This document shows positions 47,645 through 61,158 of a stretch of 64,000 bases of DNA, piece after piece; within the stretch, counting starts at the first letter, position 1, and the number at the start of each line of letters is the position of its first letter. The notes under the pieces are model-generated. The model searched no databases and was not told the origin of the DNA. It saw only the letters and a list, made by a program, of their open reading frames with translations. The stretch is from Hibiscus mutabilis (lineage: Eukaryota; Streptophyta; Magnoliopsida; Malvales; Malvaceae): contig JAGYYJ010001183.1 of the NCBI GenBank assembly GCA_019671005.1, positions 1 through 64,000 of the forward strand, given 5' to 3'. Both the position numbers and the translations under genes were made by a program.

Positions 47645-50590
47645 TTTTTTTTTGAAAGGAGAAGTGCAATTTTATTAAGGATAGATCGACATAGATATAC
47701 GCTTCATTAAAAAACCTTCCTAAAACTAGATGGATGAAAAAGAGTGCAACCCATCTACGTTTAATAACACTCATAATTTATAACAACATTGAAACACAGA
47801 GCAGCTCTTCCTTAACAAAGTAAATACCCAGGCATTGTAGATTTCTAGTTGCCATCTTCTTGGTCATTTGAGGATGAAATGTTGCCCATAATGCAGCTTA
47901 TAACACTGTTGTGGATCTGTGGAGCCGAAACCAACACCAAGAGATGGAAAATCTTCAACCTTGCTTAGTCTGCAGTCTCCACTAAGTCAATAGCTCTTGG
48001 TAAATTATCGACCAAGACATCCTCTCTAGGGATTAAGCGGATATACCTAATGATAAAATACTCTGTACCATTCCTTTGAACATCAATGGGGATAGCTGGA
48101 CATTGTTTATCCAGTGAGCTATGTTACTGCTGTCACACTCTATAATAATTAGATGATGGGCTTGAGACCATAAAGAATTTTTGAACAGTAAGAGCATCAA
48201 CAAAACCAGCATTCTTCGAAAAATAGCAGTGAATCGTACCCTCTTGGTTTCTCAAAACTCCCCCTATGCCCGCAGCTCCGAAGCTTCCAGAAACAGCTCC
48301 ATCGGTGTTGAATTTAAGAATGCCTTTAATAGGAGGAGACCAGCCGCTTCGTCGTAACTTAGAAGGAGCGAGAGACACTGAGCTTAAGGCAAAGCAATTA
48401 CTCATAATGCTCGAAATCTGTGGAAACTGTGAAGGCCATTTAGCTTTTCCCCACCTGCAAACCCTTAATACTGTAAGTTGGAACAACTTATCAATATCAA
48501 TACTTTTGTTTCGAAAAGTGATCTCGTTTCGGAATAGCCATAGAGTCCAGATCACACTGAAAAATATCATCATCCAAAGTGAGTGTTCCTTGAAGCCACT
48601 ATGAAGTTTTTCCCATGTAAGCATCATGTTTTTTGGACTGTTTGGAAGAATGAAATTGATTCCCCACTTGCTACACCATTTCTGCCAAATCTGCCAGGAG
48701 ACACTACATTCACAAAAGATATGATTAACTGATTCAGGAGAAGAACGACAAAAAGAGCATTCGATATCATTTAAATTCGAGTCTCCCCTTTTTAAAGCTC
48801 TACTTTTGCAGGAATGCGCCTGTGCATCAGCTTCCAAATGAAGGCCTCAACCTTAGGAGGAGCCAAATTCATCCACACAAGTTTCCATGTTTTTTCACTT
48901 GGATCTTGGGAATTCGACAGCAACTTACAGTAGGTGGACGATTTATACAATCCATTTGAATTCGCAGCCCATCTAAGAGAATCTTCTGCAAGGGAACCTA
49001 CCTTGATGTTCACTAGCAGATCATTAAACGAGTTCCCAATCGAAAAGACGTCTCCTCAACAGAATGGACCGTTTCCACACACCTTCTTCGAACAATCCAA
49101 ACTCTGAAATTTTGCCCTGTTTTCGAATGGCCAGTGCAAATATCCTAGAGAAAAACAGTTTCAATGGAGTGGGGGAACACCACGTATCGTTCCATAAATC
49201 TAACACTTTGCCATCACCCACCACATATCTAATATGTTGAGAGAACACATCCTCTTGATTCGATAAGGGCTTGATAATACCTCTCCATATCCATGATTTG
49301 TTGGCCGATTTGGTGTTTGCTGGGAGAATTTGCGTCGAGCCTCGTTCATATTTGGCATTAATCACCCTTCGCCAAAGCCTATTATATTCTGTTCCGTATC
49401 TCCACAGCCATTTGTTCAAAAGGGCTCTATTTTTTACTCTCATGTTGCACAACCCCAAGCTTCCTTTATTCTTCAGCTTGCAAAGAGTTTCCCAGCTCAA
49501 TCAATGGATTGACTTCTTGTCTAACGCGCCCCATATGAATTTAGCTATTAACCTGTTTAGATAAGAGCAGACAGAAGCAGACGTACTAAATAGAGACATA
49601 AAAAATACTGGGAGACTAGCTAAAATCGATTTTACCAAAGTAATTCTTCCTCCAAGTGATAAAAGCTTCACCTTCCATCCCGCTATACTTTTTTCAAATT
49701 TTTCTATAATGGAAGACCACAGAGCCGCCGAGTTCTTGGAGCTTCCTAGAGGTAAACCCAAGTATATAGAAGGGAGATTTTCACTCTTGCAGTGAATGGA
49801 ATTTGCTCAGTAGTCAACAATCGGAGGATCAACATTTATCCCAATTAACTTGGATTTTTTCGGATTAAGCTTCAACTTAGAAGCGATCTCGAAACCTCGC
49901 AGTATACGTACGATGTTTCTTATCTCAACTTCGCTGGCTCCACAGAAGATGATTAGATCATCCGCAAACTGTAGTGGGATATTGATAAATCTTGATTGCC
50001 AATCCTCACCCCTCCGAAGAAACCCATAAATACTGCCTTGTTTAGAAGTGAGCTAAGGCCCTCTGCAACTAAATTGAAAAGGAGTGGAGAAAGAGGGCAA
50101 CCTTGACGCAGACCTCTACTGATCTTGAATGAATTAGTTGGTGAGACGTTGATTAAAACTGAAATCGATGTGGAAGAAATACACATCCTAATCCAATTTC
50201 GCCACCTTGCACCAACTAAGAAAAGGAACTCCCAGTCGACCGAATCATAAGCTTTGCTGAAATCGAATTTGAGGATAACGCCTGACAGTCCTCTTTTATT
50301 TTAGAAAATCTACAACCTCGTTGGAGATTAGGGAGCAGTAAGTAATTGCTTCCCTGGACAAAAAGCGAACTGGGTTTCACCAATTATTTCATCCAAACAC
50401 CCACTCAATCTTCTTGACAGTACCTTTACAAGAAGCTTGGAAACACTGCCCACTAAACTAATGGGCCGATAATCCTCAATAGAAGTCGGAGATTGAACTT
50501 TCGGGATTAGAACAATAAAGGAGTGCTTTAAGGAGACATTGATTCGGTTAAATAACTGAATCAACCGTTTAACACCCCTAGACATATGTT
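47645..50590 (-). mobile_element. LINE (L1-type) with RT and RNase H, decayed
   Basis: Read on the minus strand. Reverse transcriptase segments come first: SFIVLIPKVQSPTSIEDYRP and ISLVGSVSKLLVKVLS (50585-50328), then SRGLRQGCPLSPLLFNLVAEG (50186-49953) and a catalytic ADDLIIF that continues in another frame near 49955. The thumb/maturase-like part follows (GRITLVKSILASLPVFFMSL, 49761-49501), then the zf-RVT region (KVEAFIWKLMHRRIPAKVEL; CSFCRSSPESVNHIFCECS). An RNase H start is at about 48350-48240 (LKFNTDGAVSGSFGAAGIGG). An A-tail of about nine bases (T run at 47645-47653 on the plus strand) marks the 3' end. Frames are broken by several shifts and a stop near 49806. The endonuclease and the 5' end are missing, so it is a 5'-truncated, dead insertion. 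Confidence 0.88.
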
Positions 50591-51798
50591 AGCAAGAGTA
50601 GAATTGGGCTGCGGCAACATGTGCATGGGACGTGCTCGTGCTAACATGTATCTTCGACGAGCTCCCCACGCGAAATTTATATAGTTTTTTCATATTTTTG
50701 ACACTATTTTGACCTTTTTATCGGTGCAGCTTTTAATTTTAACCGACTTCTCGTCACGTAAGCAAAGACGTGCCCCCATCGGATTCGCCTTTTAGAAAAT
50801 ACGTCTGACATGACGCTCCTTTGCATTACAGGACACAAATGGATGCTATTCTCGTAAATAATTTTTTGATTTTATTTCGTTAAATAATTAAAAATAGAGC
50901 ATTATTTAGAAAAAAAAAGCTAAAATTTCCCCCCAAATCTAAACTATTTGGAAAATAAATGAAAGGTTAAAGGTGCAATTCAACCCAAAAAACATAAATG
51001 CAACATTGGAAAAATAGAAAACATTAAGGATGAAAATGTAATTTTATCAATATTAGTACTTTAGTCAAAATCTATCAATTTTAACCTATTGATTAAGCTG
51101 CCCGATTTTTTATCGATTCGAACACGATCTCATATTATAACAATAAAATTTAATCCAGACTAGAGATAAAAATATATATATTCATTCATCCTGAATTCGA
51201 TATGAAAAATTAATTGAAAACGAATCTCAAGCTTAGTTAATTTAATATATTTTTTTATATTTATTTACTTTAACTTTTTTGTCAAAACAAGATATAATCA
51301 AAGGTGACGGAGCTTTATTCCAAGCTCTAAGTGTCATAGTTGGGCTTGGAGGAAATAATTCGGACTTGGATCCCTTCGTCTACTTATCGATGTAAAAGAG
51401 ATTTTGACCACACCCGTCAGCTGGTCTCTGAGAAAATTTCTTACAATATAGGAGAAAGTAAAAACAAAATTTCTAATTAAGATATTACAGAAAAAGAGAA
51501 GAAAATATAGTATTTGAAAGTCAAATTCCTCCCGTTTGATCCTTAGAATATCCCATTTGGTTCAAGTTTTAATTCCACGAGGATTTAAAGATAGTTATAA
51601 AGCTAGAGATGCTTGGATAGAAGAAGAGTAAGGATTAGTTAGGTTTGGTAATTTAATTCAGACTCGACTAATTTTATTTGATTCCACCTTACTTTATAGG
51701 GAAGATTTTTTTTAAAGAATTAGTTTGGAGTGTGGTGAGACGAGTTTTGGAAAGAATATAGTTAGAATACGATGAATTCGAGTTTAGAGTAAAAAAAA
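50591..51798. other. AT-rich spacer, no gene seen
   Basis: No credible frame, RNA gene or paired terminal repeat was found. The 50640-50830 part is less AT-rich, with words such as 'gacgtgctcgtgc', but matches nothing that I recognise. Confidence 0.4.
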
Positions 51799-52219
51799 TA
51801 TAATGCTAAAAATATTTCTAACGTTTGACTGAATAGTATTTTAGTCATTTTTTGAAGCAATTTAACTCTCAAATTTCATATTAAATCAAAATAACCTATC
51901 CGGAATGAAAATTGTTACTCAACTGCCAATAAACAACTAAAAACAACTTGACAGAATGACACGCCAAACGAAAAAATATTTTATATTTTATACAATTTTA
52001 TAAAATTATTTTTTGACTGATGTATCATTCTGCAAAGTTAACATATTCGCTTACACTGCAATCGCGAAAAAATTGTTATGTAATTTTGTCACATCATTTT
52101 AAGTTATTTACTGTTAATTGACTAATAATTTTCAATTGCAAAAGGGTTATTTTAATCTAAAATAAAACGTTGATGGTTAAATTAAATAAATCAATAAACA
52201 AATTTTTTTTGACATTATA
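51799..52219. mobile_element. Small TIR element, non-coding
   Basis: The left end (tataatgctaaaaat...taacgtttgactgaatag) and the right end (aaaacgttgatggttaaatt...gacattata) are imperfect inverted repeats enclosing about 420 bases. A partial copy lies at 3340-3610. It has no open frame and is MITE-like. Confidence 0.55.
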
Positions 52220-52619
52220 TCTATAAAAAGAACTTCTAACCTGTCGCAAGTAGATTTATAATATATTTTAACGTATTTAGAAAACTACCACTATATGTAA
52301 TATTTAAGATTTTTAACTTTTTTGTTCTCTCCATTTTCTTCCACTTAGCAGCCATTCTTCTCAATATTTCTCTAAAAGCGAAAATTAAACAAGATTTGAG
52401 AGTATCCAAACCAAGAATCTTCAAAAATTCTCTAAAAGCAACAATTAAACAAAAATAGAACCAACTTTCAATAATAAATAATTATTAGCAGAGACAAGAA
52501 GGATATTATAAATCTCATAAAACAAAAAATCCTTCAACAAAATTATAAAGCAATAACTTCTTAGTATAACAAGATCGAGAGTATCCTGCAGAAGAAACAA
52601 AAACTAAGACAGTAACATA
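52220..52619. other. AT-rich spacer
   Basis: Contains a short direct repeat ('caaaaattctctaaaagcaa' resembles the preceding 'tttctctaaaagcgaaaa'). No gene seen. Confidence 0.4.
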
Positions 52620-52732
52620 CCCCAAAAAACAAATAAATGATTATAACTGTCATGGGGGCTTTGAGCCACCACCGGAGGAAGTTCAATCTCAGTCTGTTCA
52701 TCCTCCTTGGGACGGTGTATTTGTGACAAAAT

Positions 52733-54002
52733 CAGTGTTAAAAGGCGCACTAAGACAACAGGGATTTTATAGTCGAGGCGTAAGACACAAAGCGCACTTT
52801 TTAAAAATAAGAGATATACATATTTTTTAATTGTAGAGTAAAGCAAAAAGAACAATTCATGCATTGTAAACACCAAAGAGTATTCATCATCAGCATTTTA
52901 TATATTAAGCATCACTTCAAAGTTCTTTACATTCAATAAAATTTTGGGTGATACAAATAATGAGATTCTTTAAATGTTCAACTTCAACATGAAGCATAGT
53001 ACCAAGCAAGAAAAAAAATTTAGTACTTTAAAAAGGACTATAAGTTCAACAAAACTTTTAATTTTATTTACCTTTAACTTTCCAATCAAAAAGCATGTTG
53101 CATTTTATTATGCAATAAAAAAAAATTTATATTGTAAATAGACAAAGCTAGTTATAAAATACACTCAAAAAGATATATAATATGATTTAAATTAAAGATT
53201 TATATCCAATAAACTACCGGTGGAAACTTTTAATTTTCACAAGCGCTTTAGTTTTAAAATTTATAGACTCAATTTAGGGCGTATGATTTAATGGTTAGAA
53301 TTTAGGAGCTAGAGTTAAGATTTAAGTTTAGAGGTTAGGGTTTAAGATAATATATTGAAGATTTAAATTTTAACCTATAAACACTAAACCCAAAATTCTA
53401 TTAACAATGACTAATCTCTAAACTATTAAACCTAAACCCTACACCCTAAATCGAGTCCCTAAACTCAAAAACTAAAATGTTAATGAAAACTACCAGTGTA
53501 TCAAATAATTATCCATAAATTAAATCATGATAAAAATAAGTCAATTCAAGATTAATTTAAACATAAATTAACTCAAATACGCAATATTGTATCAAAACAA
53601 TTAAATTTAATTCAAGTTTTAAAATTCAACCAAATTAATTTGAATTTAAATTTGATCCAATTTAATTAATAATTTTATATATCGTGTTATGCTTTAAGTT
53701 CAAATTACACATTTAACTCCACTAAGTTAATTTAAATTTCATTTGATTAATATTATTTTTGTATGGTCCCCATCTTTGACCAAGTTAGTATGTAAAACAC
53801 TAAAAAAGACAAAAAAGAACAAAAAAATTAAAAAGGCGCGCCTCATTGAAGTCGCTTCGCCCAGATCCAATTAGGCGTTTTACCCTCGCCTCGCCTCGCC
53901 TTAGCGCGCCTCATTGAAGTCGCTTCGCCTAGATCCAATTAGGCGTTTTACCCTCGCCTCGCCTCGCCTTAGCGCGCCTCAGATGCGCCTTTTTAAACAC
54001 CG
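52733..54002. mobile_element. hAT element inside the RPS3 pseudogene
   Basis: Ends CAGTGTTAAAAGGCGC (left) and CGGTGTTTAAAAAGGCGC (right, reverse strand) are the terminal repeats of a hAT-type element. The flanking 8-base duplication is GACAAAAT (52725-52732) and GACAAGAT (54003-54010), with seven of eight bases equal. No transposase frame is present; it is a non-autonomous member. The core contains degenerate 'tttagggtt/aaccctaaa' words (53270-53470). Confidence 0.88.
53836..53971. repeat. 68-bp subterminal tandem repeat of the hAT element
   Basis: Two nearly identical 68-base units (53836-53903 and 53904-53971) begin gcgcgcctcattgaagtcgc and contain repeated 'gcctc' words. A third start lies at 53972. 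Subterminal repeats of this kind are where hAT transposases usually bind. Confidence 0.93.
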
Positions 54003-55472
54003 GACAAGATCTGGGAGCGGAGTTGTAGGGCCTTGCTTACCCTTGGGATCCCAATCAAACATGATTTTCACCTTAATACCGAGCACTCCCTGTGTTCAAA
54101 ACAGATGACTTGAATCAGTAAAGGCAATCAAATGGGACATGCATTCGTCGAGTAAATAAACGATGCATCCCTTGGAAGAACATGGCGGACAGCAGAGTCA
54201 ATATACTCATTCACCGGATGACAGGAAGAAATCATATATCCATCTTTGAACTTCATAGATTTGCACGCTGTGCCCTTAACTTTCCACTAACAATAACCTG
54301 TAGCAAAAGAAGGCAAGATACAAGTTAAAAGCAGAATCAAAATCAAAAACGCGGAATAATATAATGTCCAACGTCAAATGTGGTACAAACCTCACATCCC
54401 TTAGCACCACTCTCCATGACAAATCCAAGCACACCATAGCAGGCCCTGTACAAACCATCACACAACAATCAGCTTTTAATACACAAATAAGAAACAACAA
54501 ATCAATGCCATAAATGAAATCAACAAGTTAAAAATCCAAAATAAAATTCAGAACATACAACAGGTGAAAATGTATCCTCCAAAATGTGACTGTTTCGTAC
54601 AGCGGTATAAGAATAACCTATTTGCTTTATAGATGACAAAATCAAGAGTCAAAATAAAATGCAAACATTCATTTTGAAAATACATATGCGCCATCAGTCC
54701 AAATGATACTGTACAAAAACCATCGGATTTAAAACAGGATGATGGTAATGGAAGATTGGATCAATATGGACATCGTCCAACACAAAATCAATATAAGAAT
54801 AACCTTTCAGCATTATAGATGACAAAATCTAGTAAAAAAGGGTGAAGGAAAAACCGACTAAACCAAAACACAAACAAATGCAAGCATTTATTTTGAAAAC
54901 ACATTTGAATACATCATATACACATGAAATACAACCCATATCACAATGAAAAAATAAAAAATAACATTGCTCCCTGTACTAAGGTTACTGCATGAAAAAT
55001 GAAATGCATTTCAGCAGGCAATAACAAAAGAGAGGAAACATAAATTTAATTACTGTTGTCACCTTCCGACACAAGAATTGATATCGAAATACCAATCTGC
55101 TTTGTAGATGACGTTATATAACAAACCCTAATCATTAAATCCATTTCAAAAATTACACACAAAAAACAAGTACAGCATAAACAGGAATTAAATCTGCAAA
55201 AATGAATCGATTACAAGTATATACCTTCGGACGGCTAGACCTCCGAGGAGCTTATAGCGAAGGGACTCGGCCTGAGCAATGGCGCAAAGGCCTCTTTTAT
55301 TGACCTTCTCGGCGTAAAGCTCAACGCTGTTTTCGGGGAACTTGAATCGCTTTTGAGCCAGAGGTAAGCTCCCTAATTCTCCTTCCTTTCTCACCTATAA
55401 TTCCCAATTAATCACACATTAAAAACCCTAGATTTAAAAGGAAAACCCCATCACCATAAACTAAGATTTTTA

Positions 55473-55586
<114 letters not shown>

Positions 55587-55763
55587 TCAAGACCTCGTTG
55601 AGTTCCGCGAAGAACAAAACTACTTCGGCGACGAACTGAAAACAATGGAAAATAATGAAAATCAATAAAAATCCAAACGGAAAAAGTTGAAAGAAATGGC
55701 AGAAGAAAATAATGTTGAAGACAATACCTTTCTCTTTTTGCTAATTTGAGCAGCAGCAGCCAT

Positions 55764-57749
55764 GCTTGTCGAAGAAAATAAGCTAGACTAAAGAGAAGGC
55801 AGGGTTCAGATAAAGAACAGAAGAACGGCCTTTCTCGTTGAGGCTTTGAATGTCGCCTTAAAGTGCAGTAAAATCGACCGCCATTTGACGGAGAATTTTA
55901 CCGTCGTCGCCCAAATGAACTTTACCCATAGTCAAGGCTTGATTATCTCTTATACCTTTGTAATACGTAAAATAAAACAAATATAGAAGAAAATAAGGTA
56001 GGTTAAGAGGAAGAACGGTAGAAAAATGAAACCAATCCCTATTTTTCATGTCAAACAAAACTCTAATTACAACCCAAACCACACTATTTTATTTATTTAT
56101 AAAATGGGTCCGTAACAAAACTCTTTTGTTCGAATAACTATAGTGATTCATGGTTAAAGATACCTTGGCAATCGTATTCGGTCAAATTGTTTTCCCACTC
56201 TATTGTAAGTAAAGAGAGTTCAATATAATCTTATGAGCTTTTTTTAAATCATATTAGATTTATCGCATTTATAATGTGGCTGAACAAAAAACATTTTATA
56301 CGAAGAATTCTTAATAATGCTAATTAATGAAATGATAAAGAAAGTAACTATACAATTCTTTTTTATTTTACATTTGGCCGGAGGCGGTATTACTCTTAGT
56401 ACAGATCGCCGACCGTCAATATTCTTTCCCCTTACTTTTATATATCCCGCTTTTATTTTTGTATTTTCATTAACTTTTTTAAATTTTTATATTAAAATCC
56501 CGTTGATTTTTTTAGATTCCTATGCACATGTTGTTGCGCTTGTTTTCTCTATCTTTGTGGTACATTTTTCGCCTACCTTTGACATAGATTTACGTTCGTG
56601 TAGAGTTTTTCACGATTCTCGGTTCTGATGTACGATTGTCGGTGGTCGTTCAATAGTTTAATCCCCTCTTGTGGTTGTTTACCGATGTATTCAGATTTAT
56701 TCAGCGAAGTAGCTTGCAAGACTGTTGGTTTGACTCGCCACCCCTTCATCACTTATCAAGCGTCTAGGGGATTCACTTTATCTATTGTGTGTTGACAACT
56801 CTCTTGACCTTTTGTCGTTCACTTGAGCCTATGCTTATCCATTTGAGTAACGGTAGGAGTATACTTTACTAGCGTGACTGTGTTTTTCTTTTTTCAGAAA
56901 AGAGGAGAGTATTTTTCATCTTTTTCTCTTTTCAATTTTTTTGTTGTTCATTGTGAATATTTTTATGTTTGAATCTTTTGGCTCTCTTTTTAGGTAATAA
57001 AAGTGTGTTTTTATACAAATTAGATTAATTATGAATTCTACCCCACCCACCTTTCAACATTTATATTTATCCTCAATCCCAAATCTTAGCTCAGTACTTA
57101 GTAGGAAGATGAAATTATGCTAAATTCAAGTAAACATATTAAATTCTTAACGATATATTTAATCGATTGAAACTATTCAAGAGTTAGCAAAAAGCTGATA
57201 TCCAGGTAACTATTCCTTCTTACAAAGGATGGGTTGATTGAATCGAAAATCGATAGTTCAATCGGTAGGATAAAACTAAAAATAAGAACTAGAACATAAA
57301 ATTAACGATCCAATCAATAATTTATTAATTTTTTGAAGTATTTAATTAATTGTTATCGAATCAACACTTCAATTAAATGAATCGAGAATTAGCTGTTGGT
57401 CGATCCGACCATCGATCTAATTTTTACAACATCGACATTGTTACTTAAGAAGAACCTACCATTGTTTTTTTTTTTTTTTTTTGAAATAAAGAACCACCAT
57501 TGTTGCTTGAATTGAGTTGGACCATTTTTTTTTTAAAGATTGGGTTTCTGCTATTATTCGTTAAAGAAGAACTATGCTTGGGCTAGATCCATGATATACT
57601 TCTCCTGCCTGCCCTATTGGAGCATTTCCTTTATATTTCGGGTTAATTTCATCATGCATCCTCAAATTATTCTCTAGATTCTATTTTTGCCCCTAAACTT
57701 CAAATCGTTCTAATTAATTTTTAAAATATCAATGTTATATTATTTAGAT
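55764..57749. other. Spacer, no gene assigned
   Basis: 55764-55860 is the former RPS3 leader. A 74-codon minus frame (56082-55858, ending QMAVDFTAL) and a 103-codon plus frame (56317-56628, hydrophobic, T-rich) have no family features and I do not treat them as genes. A run of 20 T lies at 57463-57482. Confidence 0.4.
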
Positions 57750-58092
57750 ATAATTATAGCGCATGTGCCCAAACTATGATCCTTATTTTAAATTGGTCCA
57801 CAAAATTTTGAACATTCCAACTTCATTCCCAAACCATGACATGACTTATTCTAAATTAGTTCCCAAACTTTTGAGCATTCTAATCTCATCCCCAGATTAT
57901 TAGTATATGATACTATGATGTTGCATAAACGATAATTTGATGTTGAAATTGAAAAGTTCAAAAGTTTGAGGACCAATTTAAAATAATGATCATAATTTGG
58001 GATGAAACTGGAACATTCAAAAGTTTAAAAGCAATCTAAAATAAGTCATAGTTTAGTGATGAAATTAAAACATTTAAATTTTTTGGTAAAGT
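57750..58092. mobile_element. Foldback element, copy 3
   Basis: Units 'aaactatgatcctta...aattggtcc' on the left, a short centre (about 57900-57945), then inverted units ('ttcaaaagtttgaggacc') on the right. It is shorter than the copies at 162-746 and 2603-3093 because the centre is reduced. Confidence 0.6.
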
Positions 58093-60888
58093 AATGTCTA
58101 TTTTATAGTTTATATTCGGGATTCGTGGCTCTTTCTTTTAATAATGTCATCTTTAAAGTTTTAATCTAGATCCTCTCATCGGAAGAGCAATGTACCTTGT
58201 CATTGCATCCAACCCTTATTGGTAAAAAATTTAAGAACCGAAATCATAATTTGAAAATGTATAATGAAATTAATTATATCATTTTAAAGTAAAATTAATT
58301 GTATCAATTATATCTGCAATTAATTTATACATTAAATCATACATTGTTTGGATTGTATGCCAAAGGTTGCACCGAGTACGCCTTGAAACAAGGGCAAAAT
58401 ATTATATTATATTATATTATATTATATTATATTATATTATATTATATTATATTATACAAAGGAAGATATATTTGGTAATGTCTGATATAATTAGTCCACA
58501 AAGGCCGGCCCCTGGCTTCTCGGTGAAGTTGTTTTTATCATACACACATGAGAAATTTACTTATATTAATATAAAATTACATACTTTTTATATATTTTTT
58601 AAAATTTCTGTATGATTAATATTTTAATTATTTAACAGTTAATATAATTGTACTTCTAATACATATAAAGCTACAAATTGATTTAATATTTTTATCATAT
58701 AGATAGTATTGTTTTTTTTATCAATGCACGTACATTTAACGGTCGAAAGTTTTTCTATTTATAACATATAAATTATTGAATTTTTTAAATTTATACAAAA
58801 CTCAACGTGTATGATTTATATGAATAATACATAAAATATATCCATCAATTCGTTAAGAGATTGGTCATAAATTTTTAGCTTATTTATATTTTAAATTTAT
58901 ACAATGCGGTATTTGAATTTGACATTTTAACGTGATATTTATAATTTTTTTAGTCTAACATGATATTCGACAAATGTTATACATTTCAGTATCTAAATTT
59001 GATCTATAGTTTGAGGCGAAGCCAAAGATTAAAAGTTAAAGGGGCGCTGAGAATAAAATGTTACGGTAAGAGTAATAAAGAAATTCAAAAAAATAAGACT
59101 AGAAATATCAATAGTAGGATTTTATATGTCATCTTCAAGTAAAATAAGTTTACTTTCACTTACACATTATAAAACTAAGGTAATAACTATTTACTAATAT
59201 TAGAGTAAGTAAAAACAAATTATAATTTAAAATATTCAGGGGCCAATTTAAAAAAAATAGATCGTAAAATTATAAATAAAGACAGTAAGGGTCAGGTCTC
59301 TGCCAACCCCTTTGGCTACGCCGCTACCCATGGTATTATACCTTCCACCGACGACATAATATTTTTAACGATCAATAAAATTATAACACGTAATAAAAAT
59401 ATCACATTATCAGTCGATTGCATAATGCCACGTGTCATAAACTTTCTCCATCCCTTTTATGGGAAAGCTTAGATTATCAACAGCGGAGAGTCAAACGAGT
59501 GTGTTGAAATAGTGATTATAGTATTGGCAAATTGGTAAGAACGTGGATTGAACGGTAATTTGCATTATAGATTACGATTTTGTTTTGTTTTTACTTTGAT
59601 CCTAAGTAAACGATTTTGAGATTAATTAATCAGCTTGTTGACATAAACACAGTTTAATTATAGGATCAAACAATAATTATCCCCTTGTTTTCCGTTATAA
59701 AATAAATAAATAAATAAATAAATAAAAGAATTGATAGATCCACTAATTGGTTGAGTGACCAAAGATATTCATGTTGCCACATTTTGTACGAGTTCAAATC
59801 CCGACATTTACATTAAGAATGTCATATATCTATTTAATAAAAAAAGTGAAACAAAGCAAGAGTTTTGGGGTAAATTAAAATTTTCAAAAGAAATAAGGGT
59901 TTCAATGAGAATTAAAAAAAGAGGTTTAGTTAAAGTTTTATAAAACTCTAGAGAGCTTGATGAGAATATTCAAAAGGTTTAGAAATTAATTAAAAATATA
60001 TAAAAAAGTATAATATGAACTTCTAAAAATTTAAAGGGATCAAATTATTTTTTTCAAAAAATTGAAGAACTTATTATTATTTTTTAAAATTCTTGGGGCA
60101 AGCTCTCTCCTGGTTCTCCATATGGTCCGCCTCTGAAAGGACATGTACCAAGTTCTAAAAAAAAATTAAATATAAAATTAATATTGTAATTCCACTTAAT
60201 GGATATCAAAGCTTAATATTATTTGAATTAAAAATTAAGCTAAATTCTAAGTTTTATATATAAATAATAGGTTAGATGAAATTGTATAGATAATCTTGTG
60301 CTTTTCGTTTTGAGCAAATTTGATATTTTTCTGCATCGTTTGCTTAATTTGATCATATACTTCTCTAATGGTTTATTTTCAATTGAAAGCAACAAAGAAA
60401 AAAGTTTCGATATCAAACTGAACCTTGAAACCAAATTCAAATATATATGTATATATATATATGTGTGTGTATACCTTTATTGAAATAATGTGAAACTCAT
60501 TAGCCTAATCGAAGGACCGAACCCGAGTGTTTCCGACCATGTAATAATCGAAGGACTAAATCTACATAAAACAGAAGTATAGAGACTAATCGTGGAATTT
60601 TACCTTCGATTTAAATGAGACAAATTGGATTAGAAAAAGGAAGTCTTAGTTTATTGCCACGTTTCAATGCGTTATTAGTTTATTTCTTTGAATTTTTCTA
60701 ACCTTAAATTACCATGTACGTTACCAATGTTTCATTCCAAGAGATTTCGTTGATGAATGATAGGCTGTGTTTGCATGTTATAAGCAAGAGAAACCATCCC
60801 ACGAGTCCTTTTGTATTGATGGCATGCGTGATTATCAAACAAAATTACTTAATAAGTACCATACCAAAAAAGAATCATGTATTCGAAT
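58093..60888. other. AT-rich spacer with simple repeats
   Basis: No gene recognised. Simple repeats: an ATATT run (58397-58456), an AAAT run (about 59699-59727) and TA/TG runs (60438-60471). An open frame at 60714-60929 has no family features. Confidence 0.5.
58397..58456. repeat. ATATT microsatellite, about 12 units
   Basis: Twelve or so uninterrupted 5-base units. Pentanucleotide runs of this length are usually variable between individuals. Confidence 0.97.
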
Positions 60889-61158
60889 CGGGGTTTTATA
60901 GCGCCGCCGGTCGAAACCGTTTTTACTAAAAATCGCCTTGTGAATCGAATTCACACTAAAAACGGCGGATTGCGGCCGCGATTTAACGGGTAGCGGTCGA
61001 TTTCGGTAATAACGGACCGTTATTTCCGTTACCAGATCAATCGCGGATGAAATTAGCTGTGAAAAAGTGGCTTTCGCCGGAGAAGTTTTGATCCGAATCT
61101 CGCTAACTGTCGATGGGAAGGGAAAACGGTTAGTAGGGGTTTGCTCGACAAGGGACAA
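60835..61158 (-). CDS. Hypothetical ORF in the hAT-like element
   Basis: A 107-codon frame starting MSLVEQTPTNRFPFPSTVSE. Its first 45 codons or so lie in the GC-rich core, and the rest runs through the terminal repeat of the element. The T/C-rich DNA upstream (61160-61320, read on the minus strand) resembles a plant 5' leader. I recognise no domain. It may be the first exon of a captured host gene, or chance. Confidence 0.25.
   Translation of the reverse strand: MSLVEQTPTNRFPFPSTVSEIRIKTSPAKATFSQLISSAIDLVTEITVRYYRNRPLPVKSRPQSAVFSVNSIHKAIFSKNGFDRRRYKTPIRIHDSFLVWYLLSNFV

Noticed and set aside
55858..56082. 74-codon minus frame ending QMAVDFTAL just upstream of the RPS3 pseudogene
   Set aside because: No recognisable domain and no start context; not enough to call a gene.
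56317..56628. 103-codon hydrophobic plus frame
   Set aside because: The T-rich sequence gives Phe/Ile/Leu-rich translation; most likely low-complexity chance.
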